Below, one piece after another: positions 24,879-33,826 of a DNA stretch of 64,000 nucleotides. Source of the DNA: Sinobacterium caligoides. Lineage in GTDB: Bacteria > Pseudomonadota > Gammaproteobacteria > Pseudomonadales > Sinobacteriaceae. Location of the stretch: positions 1,086,054 to 1,150,053 of the forward strand of contig NZ_RKHR01000004.1 of NCBI RefSeq assembly GCF_003752585.1, in the 5' to 3' direction. The notes under the pieces were generated by a model. The model searched no databases and was not told the origin of the DNA. It worked only from the letters and a program-made list of their open reading frames with translations. Position numbers and translations under genes: made by a program. The first letter of the stretch is position 1, and every line of letters starts with the position of its first letter.

Positions 24879-25844
24879 ATGACTCCTGAAGAAACAAAAG
24901 CGTTTGAAGAACAAGTACGCGCCTATGTCGGCTTAGAAAACGGCCCACCAAAGCGCGGTAACGACGACGTCAACGAGGCGATGATCCGCCACTGGGCCGA
25001 GGTGATGGGCGACGAGCTCACCACTTATACACAGGCAGACGAAGCCGCCAAGACCAGCAAGGAAGGCATCATTGCCCCGCCTGCTATGCTGCAGGCGTGG
25101 AGCATGGAAGGCTACCCGATGGCCGGCAACCCCGCCCAGGATGTTCAGCGCCAGCTGCACAACCTCTTCGATCAGCACGGCTATACTGGTGTGTTAGGCA
25201 CCAACACCTCAACCGAGTTCTTCCGTGACCTACGCCCCGGCGATCAAGTCACCGCCCATACCGTCATCGACAGCATCAGCGAGCAGAAGGCTACCGCGCG
25301 TGGCATCGGCTACTTCATCGAAACGGTCACCCGTTTCACCGACCAGCACGGTGAAGACATTGGCCGCCAGGTGTTCCGTGTATTGAAGTTCATCCCCGCC
25401 GATGGCGCCAACAGCACCAGCGAAACGAAAGATGATGACACCCCCGAACTACCAACACGTATTACCTCTCCACGCGGCCACGATAACGGCTGGTGGTGGA
25501 ACGCCTGTGACGAGGGTAAAGTGCTCATTCAGCGCTGCACGGATTGCCAGACCCTTCGTCATCCTCCGCGCCCGATGTGCGGTGAGTGTCAATCAACTGA
25601 ATGGGATTCGATCGAATCGACGCTAGAAGGTGAGATATACAGTTTCACCACGCTGCACTACCCAAAGATCCCTGGCTACGACTACCCCAATACCATCGGT
25701 GTCATCCAGCTATCTGAAGGGACACGCCTCGTCGCCAACATCGTCGACATCGACTATGAAGCGGTCAAGATTGGCCAGAAGGTACAGGGCGCAGTCGAGC
25801 AAGTCGACGAGAAGACCATGCTACCTGTATTCCGTGTCGTGTAA
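24879..25844 (+). CDS. chsH2: ChsH2-like MaoC/DUF35 hydratase subunit
   Basis: Two-domain protein of 321 residues. Residues 1-175 are a MaoC-like hotdog domain, degenerate at the catalytic motif. A linker rich in Thr/Asp follows, then a DUF35 region: zinc ribbon C220-x2-C223...C234-x2-C237 and an OB fold. In Mycobacterium ChsH2 pairs with ChsH1 as the enoyl-CoA hydratase for the three-carbon side chain, and its DUF35 domain docks the aldolase Ltp2. Domain order, size and the neighbours all match. A good ribosome site (GAAGGAAG) precedes it, 49 bp after chsE2. Confidence 0.9.
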   Translation: MTPEETKAFEEQVRAYVGLENGPPKRGNDDVNEAMIRHWAEVMGDELTTYTQADEAAKTSKEGIIAPPAMLQAWSMEGYPMAGNPAQDVQRQLHNLFDQHGYTGVLGTNTSTEFFRDLRPGDQVTAHTVIDSISEQKATARGIGYFIETVTRFTDQHGEDIGRQVFRVLKFIPADGANSTSETKDDDTPELPTRITSPRGHDNGWWWNACDEGKVLIQRCTDCQTLRHPPRPMCGECQSTEWDSIESTLEGEIYSFTTLHYPKIPGYDYPNTIGVIQLSEGTRLVANIVDIDYEAVKIGQKVQGAVEQVDEKTMLPVFRVV

Positions 25845-25857
25845 GGGAGAGAGAATA

Positions 25858-26280
25858 ATGACAACTGAAACTCTATCGTTCGCCAACGTTAACATCGGCG
25901 ACAAGCTAGACAGCAAAGAATTACCCATCACCTCCGGCCTTGTCGTCGGCGGCGCTCTCGCTTCTCGTGACTTCACCGCGGTGCACCACGACAAGAAGGC
26001 CGCGCAAGCTGCCGGGCTGCCTGACGTATTTATGAACATCCTCACCAGCAACGGCTTGATGGCGAGCTACGTGACCAATTGGGCCGGACCAGACGCCACC
26101 GTTAAGAAGATTGACCTCAAGCTCGGCGCACCGAACCTACCCGGTTTCGTGATGACGCTGGTTGGTGAGATCAAGGCCAAGGACGACGCTAACGGCATTA
26201 TCGATGTCGAAGTAGTCGGCGAAAATAACGTCTGGGGCATGCACATGGCAGGCACCGTCAAAATTCAACTTCCGCAATAA
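25858..26280 (+). CDS. chsH1: ChsH1-like MaoC hydratase, catalytic subunit
   Basis: Single hotdog domain of 140 residues. SRDFTAVHHDKKAAQAAGLP has the D-x4-H pair (D38, H43) of the hydratase-2 active site, missing in the partner subunit. With the ChsH2-like protein it would hydrate the 17(20)-unsaturated steroid acyl-CoA. It starts 13 bp after chsH2 with AAGGGAG as ribosome site. Upstream in-frame alternative starts lie inside chsH2 and are not needed. Confidence 0.9.
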   Translation: MTTETLSFANVNIGDKLDSKELPITSGLVVGGALASRDFTAVHHDKKAAQAAGLPDVFMNILTSNGLMASYVTNWAGPDATVKKIDLKLGAPNLPGFVMTLVGEIKAKDDANGIIDVEVVGENNVWGMHMAGTVKIQLPQ

Positions 26281-26292
26281 GGAACGCTAACA

Positions 26293-27465
26293 ATGATTAA
26301 AGATAAAGCGGCTATTGTCGGTGTTGGTAATACCGAATTCTCAAAAAACTCAGGTCGTTCTGAGCTGCAACTGTCCTGCGAGGCGGTTCGCGCCGCCCTC
26401 GACGACGCTGGCCTCAAGCCCTCAGATGTCGACGGCATGACCACCTTTACCATGGACTCCACCGACGAGATAGAACTGGCTCGCGCCGTCGGCATCGGCG
26501 ACATCAACTTCTACTCACGCGTGCCCCACGGTGGTGGTGCTGCCACCGGCCTGATTCACCAGGCAGTGATGGCTATCGCCTCCGGTATGTGCGAGACCGT
26601 GGTCTGTTATCGCGGCCTTAATGGCCGCTCTGGCCACCGTTTCTCCGGCGGCGTCTCAGGTGACATCGTCACTGCCGATGCGATGCACTGGGGCTGGTAT
26701 ATGCCTTCAGGATTGATGACGCCAGCGTCTTGGGTGGCGATGTATACCGAGCGCTATATGCACCTCAACGACGCCGATGCGATCCGCAACGCCCTGTTCG
26801 AGGTCGCCTACGCCACGCGCCAACACGGCGCCGCCAACCCCGCAGCGATGTTTGCCGGCCACCCCTTCGACCGTGAAGAGTACGAGGCACAGAAGAAGAT
26901 TGTCGGTGCATTGAAGCTCTACGATTGCTGCCTAGAGTCAGACGGCGCCTCTGCTGTCGTCATCACCAGCGCCGAGAAGGCCCGTGACGGTAAACACGGC
27001 GGTGTTGCCATCAAGGGCGTCGGCCAGGCTGCAGCCAAAAACATGGAATCAATGACCTCGTTTTACCGCGACGAAATTGCTGCAATTCCTTCGATGGATA
27101 TCGCTGCCCAGACGGCCTACAAACAGTCAGGGCTCACTCCTGATGATATTGATGCCGCCGTTATCTACGATGCCTTCACCCCTATCGTGCTCTGGCAGTT
27201 AGAGAGCTGGGGCTTTGCCGATAAGGGCAAGGCGTGTGACTTCGTCAACGCTGGTAGTCTGCGTCTCGACGGCCGTCTCCCCACCAATACCCATGGCGGG
27301 CAACTGTCCGAGGCCTATATCCACGGCGTTAACGGTATCGTCGAGGCGACCCGTCTGGTGCGCGGCAGCTCAGTTAATCAGCCCGCCAAAGACGTTAACA
27401 ACGTCCTCGTCACCTCCGGCGTTGGCATCCCAACCGGTGGCGCCCTGCTCGGCAAGCTCGACTAA
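26293..27465 (+). CDS. ltp2: Ltp2-like steroid side-chain aldolase (thiolase fold)
   Basis: Thiolase-superfamily protein of 390 residues; mycobacterial Ltp2 is 386. The position of the nucleophilic Cys of SCP2-type thiolases reads VPHGGGAATGLIHQA, without Cys, fitting an aldolase. Other family regions are NTEFSKNSGRSELQL, YDAFTPIVLWQLESWGF and NTHGGQLSEAYIHGVNGIVEA. Ltp2 performs the retro-aldol cleavage of the 17-hydroxy acyl-CoA to a 17-ketosteroid and propionyl-CoA, needing the DUF35 domain of ChsH2. Last gene of the operon; a terminator follows 20 bp later. Confidence 0.9.
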   Translation: MIKDKAAIVGVGNTEFSKNSGRSELQLSCEAVRAALDDAGLKPSDVDGMTTFTMDSTDEIELARAVGIGDINFYSRVPHGGGAATGLIHQAVMAIASGMCETVVCYRGLNGRSGHRFSGGVSGDIVTADAMHWGWYMPSGLMTPASWVAMYTERYMHLNDADAIRNALFEVAYATRQHGAANPAAMFAGHPFDREEYEAQKKIVGALKLYDCCLESDGASAVVITSAEKARDGKHGGVAIKGVGQAAAKNMESMTSFYRDEIAAIPSMDIAAQTAYKQSGLTPDDIDAAVIYDAFTPIVLWQLESWGFADKGKACDFVNAGSLRLDGRLPTNTHGGQLSEAYIHGVNGIVEATRLVRGSSVNQPAKDVNNVLVTSGVGIPTGGALLGKLD

Positions 27466-27485
27466 AAATAAAAACGGCTCCATGT

Positions 27486-27515
27486 AAAAAACGCGCCATT
27501 ACTGGCGCGTTTTTT
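27486..27515. terminator. Intrinsic terminator of the ltp2 operon
   Basis: Perfect 12-bp stem AAAAAACGCGCC/GGCGCGTTTTTT with a 6-base loop. Confidence 0.95.
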
Positions 27516-27651
27516 GTTTGCTGATTTTCTTTCTCCACACTCATTAACGCTATAATATTCTCGCGACTCACGCCCCACCACCTGAACAGATGGTTACTTT
27601 CCCCTTCTAATCAATAATAATAAAATAAATTCTCTACACAAGAATGATAAA

Positions 27652-28344
27652 ATGAGCGAGAAATACTTCCCCTTCGATAGCCCTGACCTATACCCTCCCC
27701 TCAACGACGAATGGGCCGCCAAACGAAAGCTGGCCGACGCTACCCGTGCGCTGATCGCCAACTTGGTGACCTGCACGAATGACACCGAGGAGATTCTAGC
27801 AATCAGCGAGGTGGTGCAGGCGCAGGCCGATAAGTTAGCCAGCAGTCGGCAAATTCTCGGCAGAGCCGAATACGAGGCGCAGGACGAACAACGCTATGGC
27901 ACGCTCTCCACTATCGCCTACGAACTCAACCCCCTCGACGGAAAGTGTAACCCACTGGCGCCGCCGATCATGGTATGGATGGATGACGAGGCGATTTACG
28001 GCAGCGTCAACATGGGCTGGCACTATGAAGGCCCCCCCAATAGCGTGCACGGCGGTTTTGTCGCCGCTCTCTTCGATCAATTCCTCGGCCTTGGCCAAAA
28101 AATTACCGGCCAACCCGGCGTCACCGGCTCGCTAACCACACGCTACCATAAGCCCACACCGCTCAATACTGAGCTGAAACTCACTGGCAAGGTCGTCAGC
28201 ATCGAGGGACGTAAGAATACTTTGCGCGCCGAAATCTGGGCCAATGGCAGCATGACTGCCAGCTGTGAGGGGCTGTTCATCAGTATCGATCGCGAGACCT
28301 ACATGCGCATGAAACGCATGCAGGAATCTACCCAGAGCCGCTAA
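27652..28344 (+). CDS. PaaI-family acyl-CoA thioesterase
   Basis: Cytosolic protein of 230 residues: an N-terminal extension of about 100 residues, then a hotdog domain with YEGPPNSVHGGFVAALFDQFLG, the HGG motif typical of PaaI-like thioesterases, and GSLTTRYHKPTPLNTELKL. It would hydrolyse acyl-CoA thioesters and may recycle CoA from stalled steroid intermediates. A TATAAT element lies at 27551-27556, about 95 bp upstream. It is convergent with the acyl-CoA synthetase gene with only 3 bp between stops, possibly an opposing pair. Confidence 0.8.
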   Translation: MSEKYFPFDSPDLYPPLNDEWAAKRKLADATRALIANLVTCTNDTEEILAISEVVQAQADKLASSRQILGRAEYEAQDEQRYGTLSTIAYELNPLDGKCNPLAPPIMVWMDDEAIYGSVNMGWHYEGPPNSVHGGFVAALFDQFLGLGQKITGQPGVTGSLTTRYHKPTPLNTELKLTGKVVSIEGRKNTLRAEIWANGSMTASCEGLFISIDRETYMRMKRMQESTQSR

Positions 28345-28347
28345 AGT

Positions 28348-29901
28348 TTAGAAGGGCGCCGGGCTGTTATATTGCTGGCGCAACTGTGGCTTCAACAACT
28401 TCCCCGAGGCGTTACGTGGCAGCGTCGTCACAAAGGCATAACACTGCGGCACCTTGTATCCCGCCAGATGCTCTCGGCAGTGGCCAATCAGCTCTTCCTC
28501 TTCAGCCTCTTCGCCGGGCATCAGTACTACAATCGCCAGCGGTGTCTCGCCCCATTTCTCAGAGGCAATACCGATAACTGCAACTTCCTGTACCTTGCCG
28601 TGCCCCGCTAACACATTCTCTAGCTCGGCCGGATAGATGTTTTCCCCCCCCGAGATCAGCATGTCCTTCTTGCGATCGCAGATCGTCACGCAGCCCTCCG
28701 CATCGATACGGCAAAGATCACCGGTGTGTAGCCAGCCATCGCGCAGCGCCTCTGCCGTCGCCTCCGGGTTATTCCAATAGCCCAGCATAATATGGTTGCC
28801 GGCGAGACATAGCTCGCCAACTTCGTCGCTGCCGGCCGCGATGCGCTTGCCCTGTTCATCGACCACCTTCAATTCGGTGTGCATCTGCGGCCGCCCACAC
28901 GAGCCCACTTTATCAATCGCATCCTGCGGCAGCAGCAACGTCCCAGGCCCACAGGACTCAGTTAGACCATAAGCCTGATAAATCGCCACTCCCAACGCCT
29001 GCCACTGCTCGATCATCGCCACCGGCACCGGCGCCGCCCCCGTAGCAATCCAACGCACCGTCTCCATGCTGTATTGCTCGCGCTCAGGGGTCATCAACAT
29101 AAACTGCAGTATCATCGGCACCGCCATAAAGATGGTTACCCGCTCCTGCTCGATCGCGCGGAACATTGCCGCCATGTCAAGATCACGGAGAATAATGCCG
29201 GTCGCGCCGCGGTGTACCAGCTGCGATACCGGCACTAAGCAGCCGACGTGAAACATCGGCAGCGGCAGCAAGAAGCGATCTCCTGCGCGCATGTCTGCCG
29301 TCGTCAAACTGGTCAGCTGAGCCCACATCATATTGTTATGACTGTGCATCGCGCCCTTAGGGCTTCCCGTTGTGCCCGAGGTGTACATAATAAACAGCAA
29401 GTCGTCATCGAAGGCGCCGATCGTCGGCTCAGTATTCGCCGACGACGTCACCATCGCCTCGTAATCGAGGCTGTAAGGCGTCGCTGGCAGCTCTGGCACG
29501 TTGACCCGCAGCCAGTTTTTTATCGCCGTGGTCTCGCCCCGCACCACCTCATCGATGACACCGTCAAACTCGGCATCGTAGAGCAGCGTCTCAGCACCGC
29601 TATCGGCAAAGATATAAGCGACCTCCGCTGCGACTAGCCGCCAATTAACCGGCACCATCACTGCGCCGATCTTGGCGATGGCATAATAGGTCTCGATAAA
29701 CTCACTGCCATTTTTTAGCAGCGTCGCCACTCGATCGCCAGCCTTGACTCCCTGCGCCAAAAGCATCTGCGCCACTCGATTTGAGCGTTCGTTAAGCTCG
29801 GCAAAGGTATAGCGACGCTGCCTTTCGACCTCGACAAAGGCTTCCACCTCCGCACTAATTTCCGCTCTCTTTTTCAGCAGTAAGCCAATATTATTTTTCA
29901 T
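28348..29901 (-). CDS. Acyl-CoA synthetase (ANL family)
   Basis: Ligase of 517 residues. Signature motifs: IMYTSGTTGSPKGAM (about 175-189), YGLTESCGPG, GWLHTGDLCRID, DRKKDMLISGGENIYP, and the catalytic C-terminal Lys in NASGKLLKPQL. It forms acyl-CoA from an acid via an acyl-AMP. Next to the thioesterase and the side-chain operon, it may activate a steroid side-chain acid or a ring remnant (FadD3/FadD19-like role), but the substrate is not readable from sequence. Weak ribosome site before the ATG at 29901. Confidence 0.85.
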   Translation of the reverse strand: MKNNIGLLLKKRAEISAEVEAFVEVERQRRYTFAELNERSNRVAQMLLAQGVKAGDRVATLLKNGSEFIETYYAIAKIGAVMVPVNWRLVAAEVAYIFADSGAETLLYDAEFDGVIDEVVRGETTAIKNWLRVNVPELPATPYSLDYEAMVTSSANTEPTIGAFDDDLLFIMYTSGTTGSPKGAMHSHNNMMWAQLTSLTTADMRAGDRFLLPLPMFHVGCLVPVSQLVHRGATGIILRDLDMAAMFRAIEQERVTIFMAVPMILQFMLMTPEREQYSMETVRWIATGAAPVPVAMIEQWQALGVAIYQAYGLTESCGPGTLLLPQDAIDKVGSCGRPQMHTELKVVDEQGKRIAAGSDEVGELCLAGNHIMLGYWNNPEATAEALRDGWLHTGDLCRIDAEGCVTICDRKKDMLISGGENIYPAELENVLAGHGKVQEVAVIGIASEKWGETPLAIVVLMPGEEAEEEELIGHCREHLAGYKVPQCYAFVTTLPRNASGKLLKPQLRQQYNSPAPF

Positions 29902-30057
29902 CCGTCGCTACTCTTTTATTGTTGTTCATCGATGCAAACCGCAGCATCAGCTCAGCACTTCATCGCATCTATTCATAGTTAATTATAATAAGCTGATTAG
30001 CCGTGATAACAATTGACAATCAGGCTCTACAATACTGACAAATTCGCTCACGAAAGG

Positions 30058-30330
30058 TTATCGGCTCGCGTCGGGATCTTGTTCCCGCAGCAACTTCAAG
30101 CGCTGCTCATCAAATTGCAGTGCCGGCTCGACAAACTCTTGCGGCACCACTCGCTGACCGTGCGCATCAGTCTCTAGCAAGCCCTCATTAACGGCCTCGT
30201 TAAAGTCGCCCATATCGTCGTCAAGCCATAGCCACTGATCCTGCAGCAGCGGCATACAGAACAAAACGATCAAGACCAGCCAGACGACGACAAGAAAAAT
30301 TTTCACCGGTAACTTCAACCAAAACATCAT
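30058..30330 (-). CDS. Small single-pass membrane protein
   Basis: About 90 residues: one N-terminal membrane helix (IFLVVVWLVLIVLFCMPLL), then an acidic periplasmic or cytosolic tail. GGAGG precedes two consecutive ATGs (30330 and 30327). I do not recognise the family. It is monocistronic between the synthetase and the Lnt-like gene, divergent from the latter. Confidence 0.6.
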   Translation of the reverse strand: MMFWLKLPVKIFLVVVWLVLIVLFCMPLLQDQWLWLDDDMGDFNEAVNEGLLETDAHGQRVVPQEFVEPALQFDEQRLKLLREQDPDASR

Positions 30331-30556
30331 CGCCCCTCCGCCACAACTCACTAGAAATCCACGCAGTTGAGTTTTAGCAAATAACGGGCCAGCCTCACTA
30401 AACAGCGTAAACTCGATGGACGCTATGCCTCATCGAGATTGCCGTGGCATACTGCGTCTATAAATGCGAATAATAACAATGCTAGAACGGTTCCTGCCTA
30501 CGAGCCTCGATTACAGGCTGACGCAACCGTAACCTGGCCAAGAGAAGATAACGCCA

Positions 30557-32107
30557 ATGCTGGTCAGCGGAACAAACCTAGTGCGCCTCGGCCTTGTTAG
30601 CCTATCAATACTGCTAAGTTGTTTAAGCAACCCAGGAGGACTCGCCGATCTCTCATGGCTCGCCTGGATTAGCCTCGCGCCATTATTTATCGCCGTACGC
30701 GGCAGCAGTGCCAAAAGCTGCGCCGGACTGTTCTTTTTCTGGGGTTTCTGTTGGTGGGCCTGGTCAATCGACTGGCTAACGCCTGCGATCGCCGCCTTTA
30801 CCGGCAGTCAAGCGCTCACCGCCACCGTCGCCTGGCTGTGCCTATCCGCGCTGCTGGCGCTACCTTACGCCGTCATTGGGATCTTCTGGTCGCTAATACA
30901 GTTCACCGCTCACAGCGTGATCAACGCCCTGCTAAGCGCCCTGCTGTTCAGCAGTAGCTATATCGCCTTCGCGACGCTAATACCCGGTTCAATCGCCCAG
31001 ACGCAGTTCGAAAACCTAGCTGTCATTCAACTGGTCGACATCGGCGGTGTCGGTTTACTGTTATTTACGATGGTACTTTTCAATAAAATCATTGCCAATA
31101 TCTGCTCCACAAACAAACGTAAAAATAACCGCTTACACAACATAGCAGCCGCACTACTACTGACGGGTGGCGTCTTCAGCTACGGTTACTACAGTATCGA
31201 CAAGTACCGCGCTGAAAATACCACGCAGCAGCTACGCGTAGGCCTCATACAGCCCAATCTGTCCCCACAAGACAATACACTCGCACTGTTTGACCTCAGT
31301 AAACAGCTGAGCCAACAACACTCTGGCACTGGTCCAGAGCTGATCGTCTGGCCCGAGTTTCCGCCAGCGTTTTCTTGGCAGGAGAGCCACAATGATCGCC
31401 AGAGAGTCACACAACTAATCGAGCAGATTGAAACACCTATCCTGCTCAACTCCGGCTATGTCTATCCAACGAGCAACAGCGCGGGAAACCGCGACGGCTA
31501 CTACAATGCCAACCAACTCATCTCTGCCGACGGCAAGCTAATCGCCAGCTACCATAAACAGCAGCTAGTGCCGTTTTTCGAGTTTCTGCCGCTACAAAAA
31601 CAACTACCGATACTATCACGTTGGTTCCCCGAGACACTGAATTACAAGACCGGACCCGCCGCAGACGCCGTCGAAATCACCCCCACAATCCATGCCGCCA
31701 CACCAATCTGTTATGAAATATTATTTTCCGAGCGCCTGCGCCTGCAAGACTTTAATATTATCATCAACCCCAGTAACGATAGCTGGTTTGACCACCGCAG
31801 TAGAGCCTCTATCAGCCACCTCGCACTCGGTACTTTTCGCGCCATCGAATACCGCAGCCCCTGGCTAAGAGTATCTAACGGCGGCATTAGCTTAGCGCTC
31901 GACAGCCGTGGAGACGTCGTCGATGGCAGCAGATTAAACGCCAATAGCGTCGCGACAGGAATCGCAACACTGCCAATATTTAACACGCAGACACTGTATC
32001 AACGTTACGGCCTGGTACTAAACTATGGCGGCAGCGCGCTGACAATCTTCTGCTTAATTATTGGCTACAACCGCCAGCGAAAATATCTCGAAAAGCTAAT
32101 CCATTAA
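30557..32107 (+). CDS. lnt: Apolipoprotein N-acyltransferase-like protein
   Basis: Inner-membrane enzyme of 516 residues that N-acylates the Cys of lipoproteins. Five or six N-terminal membrane helices (about 10-210) precede the periplasmic nitrilase domain, and a last helix follows. The catalytic triad fits: E267 in VWPEFPP, K334 in YHKQQLVPFFEFLP and C385 in PICYE. It is shorter and more divergent than typical Lnt near ybeX/miaB, so it could be a second copy. Its 3' end overlaps the ankyrin gene on the other strand by 12 bp. Confidence 0.82.
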   Translation: MLVSGTNLVRLGLVSLSILLSCLSNPGGLADLSWLAWISLAPLFIAVRGSSAKSCAGLFFFWGFCWWAWSIDWLTPAIAAFTGSQALTATVAWLCLSALLALPYAVIGIFWSLIQFTAHSVINALLSALLFSSSYIAFATLIPGSIAQTQFENLAVIQLVDIGGVGLLLFTMVLFNKIIANICSTNKRKNNRLHNIAAALLLTGGVFSYGYYSIDKYRAENTTQQLRVGLIQPNLSPQDNTLALFDLSKQLSQQHSGTGPELIVWPEFPPAFSWQESHNDRQRVTQLIEQIETPILLNSGYVYPTSNSAGNRDGYYNANQLISADGKLIASYHKQQLVPFFEFLPLQKQLPILSRWFPETLNYKTGPAADAVEITPTIHAATPICYEILFSERLRLQDFNIIINPSNDSWFDHRSRASISHLALGTFRAIEYRSPWLRVSNGGISLALDSRGDVVDGSRLNANSVATGIATLPIFNTQTLYQRYGLVLNYGGSALTIFCLIIGYNRQRKYLEKLIH

Positions 32108-33550
32108 CATATCGGTGAGCAACGCTAGGCGTTGAGTCTCCTGCAGCTCACCCTGCTGCTGACGCAATTGTTGCAGTACCTGTAACGCCGGCGCTTTCTC
32201 TGCGCCGGCGACGATCAGTCGACGCACAATTTGCAGCGGCACATAATCTACCTGCACTGCCTGCGCCAACACCGTCCGCCCAGCCGCGTTGGTCGCATCA
32301 AGGTCTGCGCCGGCGGCGAGTAATGCCTCAACCACGCGCAGCTTAGAGGGCCTCGCCATTACCGCCATCATCAACGCCGTCTCGCCATTGTTATCACGCT
32401 GATTGATTGCCACCCCATGACGATCGAGCAGTTGCTCAACCAACACATGATGACGTAGAGCAGCTGCCAACATCAGCGCTGTACGCCCATCGGCATCGAC
32501 GCTATTCACCGCCACTCCCGACGCCAGCAGCTCAACTACAACCTGGGTAACGCCCGATGTTGCCGCAGCGAACAGTGCCGCCTGCTTTTCCTCATCTGAT
32601 GCCTCATGCAAAAGTCGCTGGAAACTGGGTAATTGACCACTATTAGCGGCAAGAATTAGCGCACTTTCTCCGCGTTGGTTACGCAGCCCTGGCACTACCC
32701 CCTTAGCCAACAGATAATCAATCGTCGAGACATCAGCGTTCAACACCAGCCGGTGCAGCAAGCTATTACCATGTCGATCTCGCCAGTGAATATTAGCCTT
32801 AGCGGCAAGCAGAAGTTCGGCGATCTCTAGACGATTATCAAGCAGCGCATAATATAGTGGCGGAGCCGCCCCAGGCCTGCCATTTGGCTTCGCGCCTGCC
32901 TGCAACAATAGCTCAACCTGATTGAGATGGTTAGCTGAGATCGCAATAGCTAGTACACTCAGGCCGCCACCTTGCAACGCTACCGTCGCGTTCTCGCCCA
33001 CTACCGCCATGACATTCGCTTTGGCTGCCAACAGCTGTTCTACCGCTTGCTGCTGGTTTTCTGCGACAGCATACATCAGTGCACTACGGCCATCGACATT
33101 CTGCCGCTCTAGGTCGGCGCCGCCTGCCAGCAATAGAGCGATATTGTCCTGATGCCCATGTAACGCTGCAACCATTAGCGGTGTCCAACCACCACGACCG
33201 GGCTGGTTTACATCGGCACCTTGATCAATAAGCGCCTGTAAAATATGCCGGTAGCCCTTACCACTGGCATAAAAGATCGCCGGGTATTTATTCCCCTGCA
33301 TTACATTTACATCAATACCGGCCGATAGGAATTGCTTAACTCGATCAAGCTGCCGCAACTTTACCGCGGCAATAAACCCCTGATTATCCTCTGCAGATAC
33401 TGTCTCAGAGAGCTGAGAGGACACCTTTACTGGCACATCGCGCTTTTCTATAGCGTGAGAGACAGGGCTCGCCAACACATTGAATGCTAGTAAGGCGAAA
33501 AGAAAACTCACAGTATTTTTTTTCACAAACCTAAGGTTAACCTGAAGCAT
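32096..33550 (-). CDS. Exported ankyrin-repeat protein
   Basis: Protein of about 484 residues with a signal-like N-terminus (VSFLFALLAFNVLASPVSHA), followed by about a dozen ankyrin repeats from residue 50 onwards (for example GGWTPLMVAALHGHQDNIALLL, GRSALMYAVAENQQQAVEQLL, NGETALMMAVMARPSKLRVVEALL). Ankyrin stacks bind proteins; a periplasmic location is predicted. In pseudomonads a periplasmic ankyrin protein (AnkB) supports catalase, but no such gene is adjacent. ATG at 33550 follows AGGTGAG. Confidence 0.8.
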   Translation of the reverse strand: MLQVNLRFVKKNTVSFLFALLAFNVLASPVSHAIEKRDVPVKVSSQLSETVSAEDNQGFIAAVKLRQLDRVKQFLSAGIDVNVMQGNKYPAIFYASGKGYRHILQALIDQGADVNQPGRGGWTPLMVAALHGHQDNIALLLAGGADLERQNVDGRSALMYAVAENQQQAVEQLLAAKANVMAVVGENATVALQGGGLSVLAIAISANHLNQVELLLQAGAKPNGRPGAAPPLYYALLDNRLEIAELLLAAKANIHWRDRHGNSLLHRLVLNADVSTIDYLLAKGVVPGLRNQRGESALILAANSGQLPSFQRLLHEASDEEKQAALFAAATSGVTQVVVELLASGVAVNSVDADGRTALMLAAALRHHVLVEQLLDRHGVAINQRDNNGETALMMAVMARPSKLRVVEALLAAGADLDATNAAGRTVLAQAVQVDYVPLQIVRRLIVAGAEKAPALQVLQQLRQQQGELQETQRLALLTDMLMD

Positions 33551-33774
33551 AAATATCACTCACCTTTATTTATAAATTATTTTTATTTGTAAACTTTTTT
33601 TATTTTCGAGTTTTACTTTATTACAAACCCATTAAAGCTCTAGAAAAAAAATATTATTAGGTAATGACAAGCTACCATAACGGTCCTTAAAAAATATTAA
33701 CCCCTTAATATCCTCCTATAATAATAGTGCGCCAGATCAGCCTAAAACGAAGTATTCAGAGACGAGCTTGCAAT

Positions 33775-33789
33775 CGAGAATGATTCTCG
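33775..33789. promoter_or_regulatory. Fur box upstream of the MFS transporter
   Basis: Fifteen-base perfect palindrome CGAGAAT-G-ATTCTCG, the same core as the site at 21204-21220. It lies 38 bp upstream of the transporter start, in a promoter position. Confidence 0.7.
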
Positions 33790-33826
33790 TTAGCTTTAGC
33801 GCCCTCGTCCTCAGAGCTTTCATAAA

